A stretch of 21,197 bases of DNA from positions 1 to 21,197 of the IMG/VR virus record IMGVR_UViG_3300044695_003508; one strand, given 5' to 3'. Shown piece after piece: positions 20,021 through 21,197 of this stretch. The stretch comes from a virus. Both the position numbers and the translations under genes were made by a program. The stretch's first letter is position 1. Each line of letters opens with the position of its first letter. The notes under the pieces are model-generated. The model was given only the letters and a program-made list of their open reading frames with translations. It was not told the origin of the DNA and made no database searches.

Positions 20021-20607
20021 GGTGTGATTGTCCTTTGCCGCACGATGCCGTTAGCCCAACGGTCCCGCTCGTCATTGATGAGCATGTCATTCAATGCGCC
20101 TGCAAATAACTGGTCGGTCATTGCCGCAAGTTCTGGATCGCGCAGGAACTTCGCAGCCTCAAAGCCGACCGCGTATAGGTAAACCTGCGGATGGGCAGCC
20201 AGAAGCCAGTTGCTCGTCGTGGTTGATGTCGTCAGCGTCGGGATGGCTGCGTAGTAGATGACCGACCGCGTTCCGGTTGCGCCGTAAACCAGCACATTTG
20301 AACCCGAGACAGCGTAGGCGTCATCACCGGATGCAGTGTCGCGCGTATCAACGATTGAACCCGCCCGCATGGTCGTTGTGGGGTTGAAAAACAGTGAGAT
20401 GATTTCAAGGCAATCAGCCGGCAAAGGCGCAACGCCATCGGTGAAGGTCAACGTCCCGTTGGTGATCTGCTGCCGGGTGCGCAGCTTCTTGTTCAACGTC
20501 GCCTCGGCCATCTTCACCAAGCGAGGGAACACGTCGCTAATGGCACGATTGCCGACATGCTCCGAGACGGCTAGCCGAAGATCCAGATAGTCCGCAAAAG
20601 CGCTCAT
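20017..20607 (-). CDS. Phage adaptor protein (SU10-adaptor type)
   Basis: A 196-residue protein with the order: 'LVKMAEATLNKKLRTRQQ' helix, beta strands 'GTLTFTDGVAPLPADCLEII' and 'DAYAVSGSNVLVYG', 'SVIYYAAIPTL', then 'NWLLAAHPQVYLYAVGFEAA' and a C-terminal helical bundle ('ALNDMLINDERDRWANGI'). I recall this pattern ('LP.D.LE', 'IYY..IP.L', 'NWLL..P..YLYG...EA') from the SU10-type adaptor proteins of podoviruses. It would sit between portal and tail. ATG 20607 overlaps the previous stop (ATGA); an upstream start at 20631 is less likely. Confidence 0.75.
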   Translation of the reverse strand: MSAFADYLDLRLAVSEHVGNRAISDVFPRLVKMAEATLNKKLRTRQQITNGTLTFTDGVAPLPADCLEIISLFFNPTTTMRAGSIVDTRDTASGDDAYAVSGSNVLVYGATGTRSVIYYAAIPTLTTSTTTSNWLLAAHPQVYLYAVGFEAAKFLRDPELAAMTDQLFAGALNDMLINDERDRWANGIVRQRTITP

Positions 20608-20930
20608 ACGGTCCCATCCTTTGTCCGCCACGCCTTGTTATCGCTGTCATTAAGCCAGCGTGACACAAAGGCGGTATCGCCTTCCGTATGGGCCTGCGCC
20701 ATGCCGCTATCGTAAAGGACGTTGAGCGGGATTGACGCGACGTGGTGATAGTCGCCCGACCATCCTGGCGCTGCCATGTTCCGCTGCGCCGTGTTGATAT
20801 CAATGGTCGGCTCGACTTCGTAATCTGTCCGGAAGGTGAGTGTGCCGTCTGGGTTCTCACGTCGCCAGACCTGCCGGCCCAGCTTCGGTTGCCAGTCGTG
20901 CAGGATCCAGTCACCATCACGGATCTGCAT
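20604..20930 (-). CDS. Hypothetical protein upstream of adaptors (108 aa)
   Basis: A 108-residue protein starting at ATG 20930, one base after the previous gene's stop. 'QIRDGDWILHDWQPKLGRQV' and 'NPDGTLTFRTDYEVEPTIDI' give a beta-rich N-terminal half; the C-terminal half has 'VASIPLNVLYDSGMAQAHTE' and 'FVSRWLNDSDNKAWRT'. I recall similar small proteins between capsid and adaptor genes in podoviruses; they have no named function. The frame extends upstream, but across the neighbouring gene. Likely a connector or virion part. Confidence 0.65.
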   Translation of the reverse strand: MQIRDGDWILHDWQPKLGRQVWRRENPDGTLTFRTDYEVEPTIDINTAQRNMAAPGWSGDYHHVASIPLNVLYDSGMAQAHTEGDTAFVSRWLNDSDNKAWRTKDGTV

Positions 20931-20931
20931 G

Positions 20932-21126
20932 TCAGCCGCCCTTGTGCCGTTCGAACATGCCGGCTTCGATGCCGTCAAAGGCAGCATCAACCGACACTTC
21001 GATGATCGAACCGGCAACAACGCGGTCCTCGGTGCCGTCCGGTTTTTCCTCGCGCCAGAAGTCGCGAATGACCTTGACCTTGACCGAGCTAACGGCAACG
21101 GGTGCGGGGGATTTGGTATCTGCCAC
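20932..21126 (-). CDS. Small hypothetical protein of the head-completion region
   Basis: The protein is 64 residues if read from GTG 21126, which has GAGG 6-9 bases upstream. An ATG at 21168 would give 78 residues, but that codon lies inside a strong hairpin likely to be a terminator, so I prefer the GTG. The core 'SVKVKVIRDFWREE', 'AGSIIEVSVDAAFDGIEAGM' and 'FERHKGG' is a beta-rich small fold, similar to short proteins I recall just after capsid genes in podoviruses. No function is known. It is packed one base from the next gene. Confidence 0.6.
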   Translation of the reverse strand: MADTKSPAPVAVSSVKVKVIRDFWREEKPDGTEDRVVAGSIIEVSVDAAFDGIEAGMFERHKGG

Positions 21127-21158
21127 AATGGCCTCGACGGGTTCGGGTGAAATGGAAA

Positions 21159-21180
21159 GGGGCGGCATTGCTGCCGCCCC
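21159..21180 (-). terminator. Strong hairpin, probable partial terminator after upstream capsid-region gene
   Basis: On the minus strand GGGGCGGCA (21180-21172) and TGCCGCCCC (21167-21159 region) form a 9-bp perfect stem closed by the tetraloop GCAA, followed by TTTCC. The stem is very stable but the T-tract is short, as in phage terminators that let part of the transcription through. The ATG at 21168 lies at the 3' foot of the loop. Confidence 0.6.
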
Positions 21181-21197
21181 CTGTGGGCTAGTCTCTA

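Noticed and set aside
20017-20631. Upstream ATG (20631) for the SU10-type adaptor
   Set aside because: ATG 20607 forms the usual ATGA overlap with the previous stop, and the upstream eight residues add nothing family-like.
1-21197. Possible tRNA genes, CRISPR array, insertion sequence or integrase
   Set aside because: No cloverleaf, no regularly spaced repeats, no terminal inverted repeats with transposase, and no tyrosine or serine recombinase motifs were seen by eye.

Overview
The window is most simply read as a large part of a tailed bacteriophage or prophage genome of podovirus type (short tail). The host is probably an alphaproteobacterium, perhaps a sphingomonad. The host call is inference from G+C-rich codon use and overall gene style; no host marker gene or attachment site is visible. 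The ends look arbitrary: a regulator gene is cut at base 1, and the window stops just upstream of the first head-to-tail genes, so capsid, portal and terminase should lie beyond the right edge.

Layout. (1) 1-5170, plus strand: the tail of an XRE-type regulator, a promoter/operator region (about 200-295), then an unbroken early operon of about 18 small genes. Nearly all are joined by ATGA, GTGA or TGATG stop/start overlaps. Recognisable members are a Gp157-like protein, an ERF single-strand annealing protein, an HNH endonuclease and a DUF551 protein; two are tiny membrane proteins and several are coiled-coil or unknown. (2) 5171-5282: spacer between convergent genes, with a hairpin. (3) 5283-7848, minus strand: a four-gene accessory operon holding an exported protein, a Fis-type HTH fused to a metallophosphoesterase, a DUF3310 protein, and a protein with an ADP-ribosyltransferase-like domain. 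(4) 7849-8349, plus strand: a small regulatory island with a good sigma70-type promoter, a palindrome exactly in its spacer, an unknown 72-aa gene and a Cro-sized HTH protein. (5) 8388-10026, minus strand: lysis cassette with a small lipoprotein, an M15 peptidase endolysin carrying a C-terminal membrane anchor, overlapping Rz/Rz1-like spanins, a XhlA-like coiled-coil/membrane protein and a small unknown. (6) 10030-21168, minus strand: virion genes. In transcription order these are two small unknowns, two adaptor-like proteins, a gp10-like tail nozzle protein, a GNAT acetyltransferase, a virion protein ending in an S74 self-cleaving chaperone domain, a large internal virion protein with a lytic transglycosylase domain, a second large internal/ejection protein, an intrinsic terminator, a fibre-like protein and a 161-aa unknown.

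How the parts work together. The left operon probably provides recombination and early host-takeover functions. The minus-strand genes read right to left, from connector through tail and ejection proteins to fibre and lysis, as in many podoviruses. Terminators just upstream of the 64/78-aa gene (21159-21180) and of the fibre gene (11343-11366) probably step expression down. The most unusual elements are the ART-like/HTH-phosphoesterase accessory operon, the plus-strand regulatory island between the minus-strand lysis and accessory genes, and a plus-strand two-helix membrane protein gene (11381-11689) that begins in a spacer between virion genes and overlaps the end of an ejection-protein gene antisense. 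No tRNA, CRISPR array, insertion sequence, integrase or DNA polymerase was seen.
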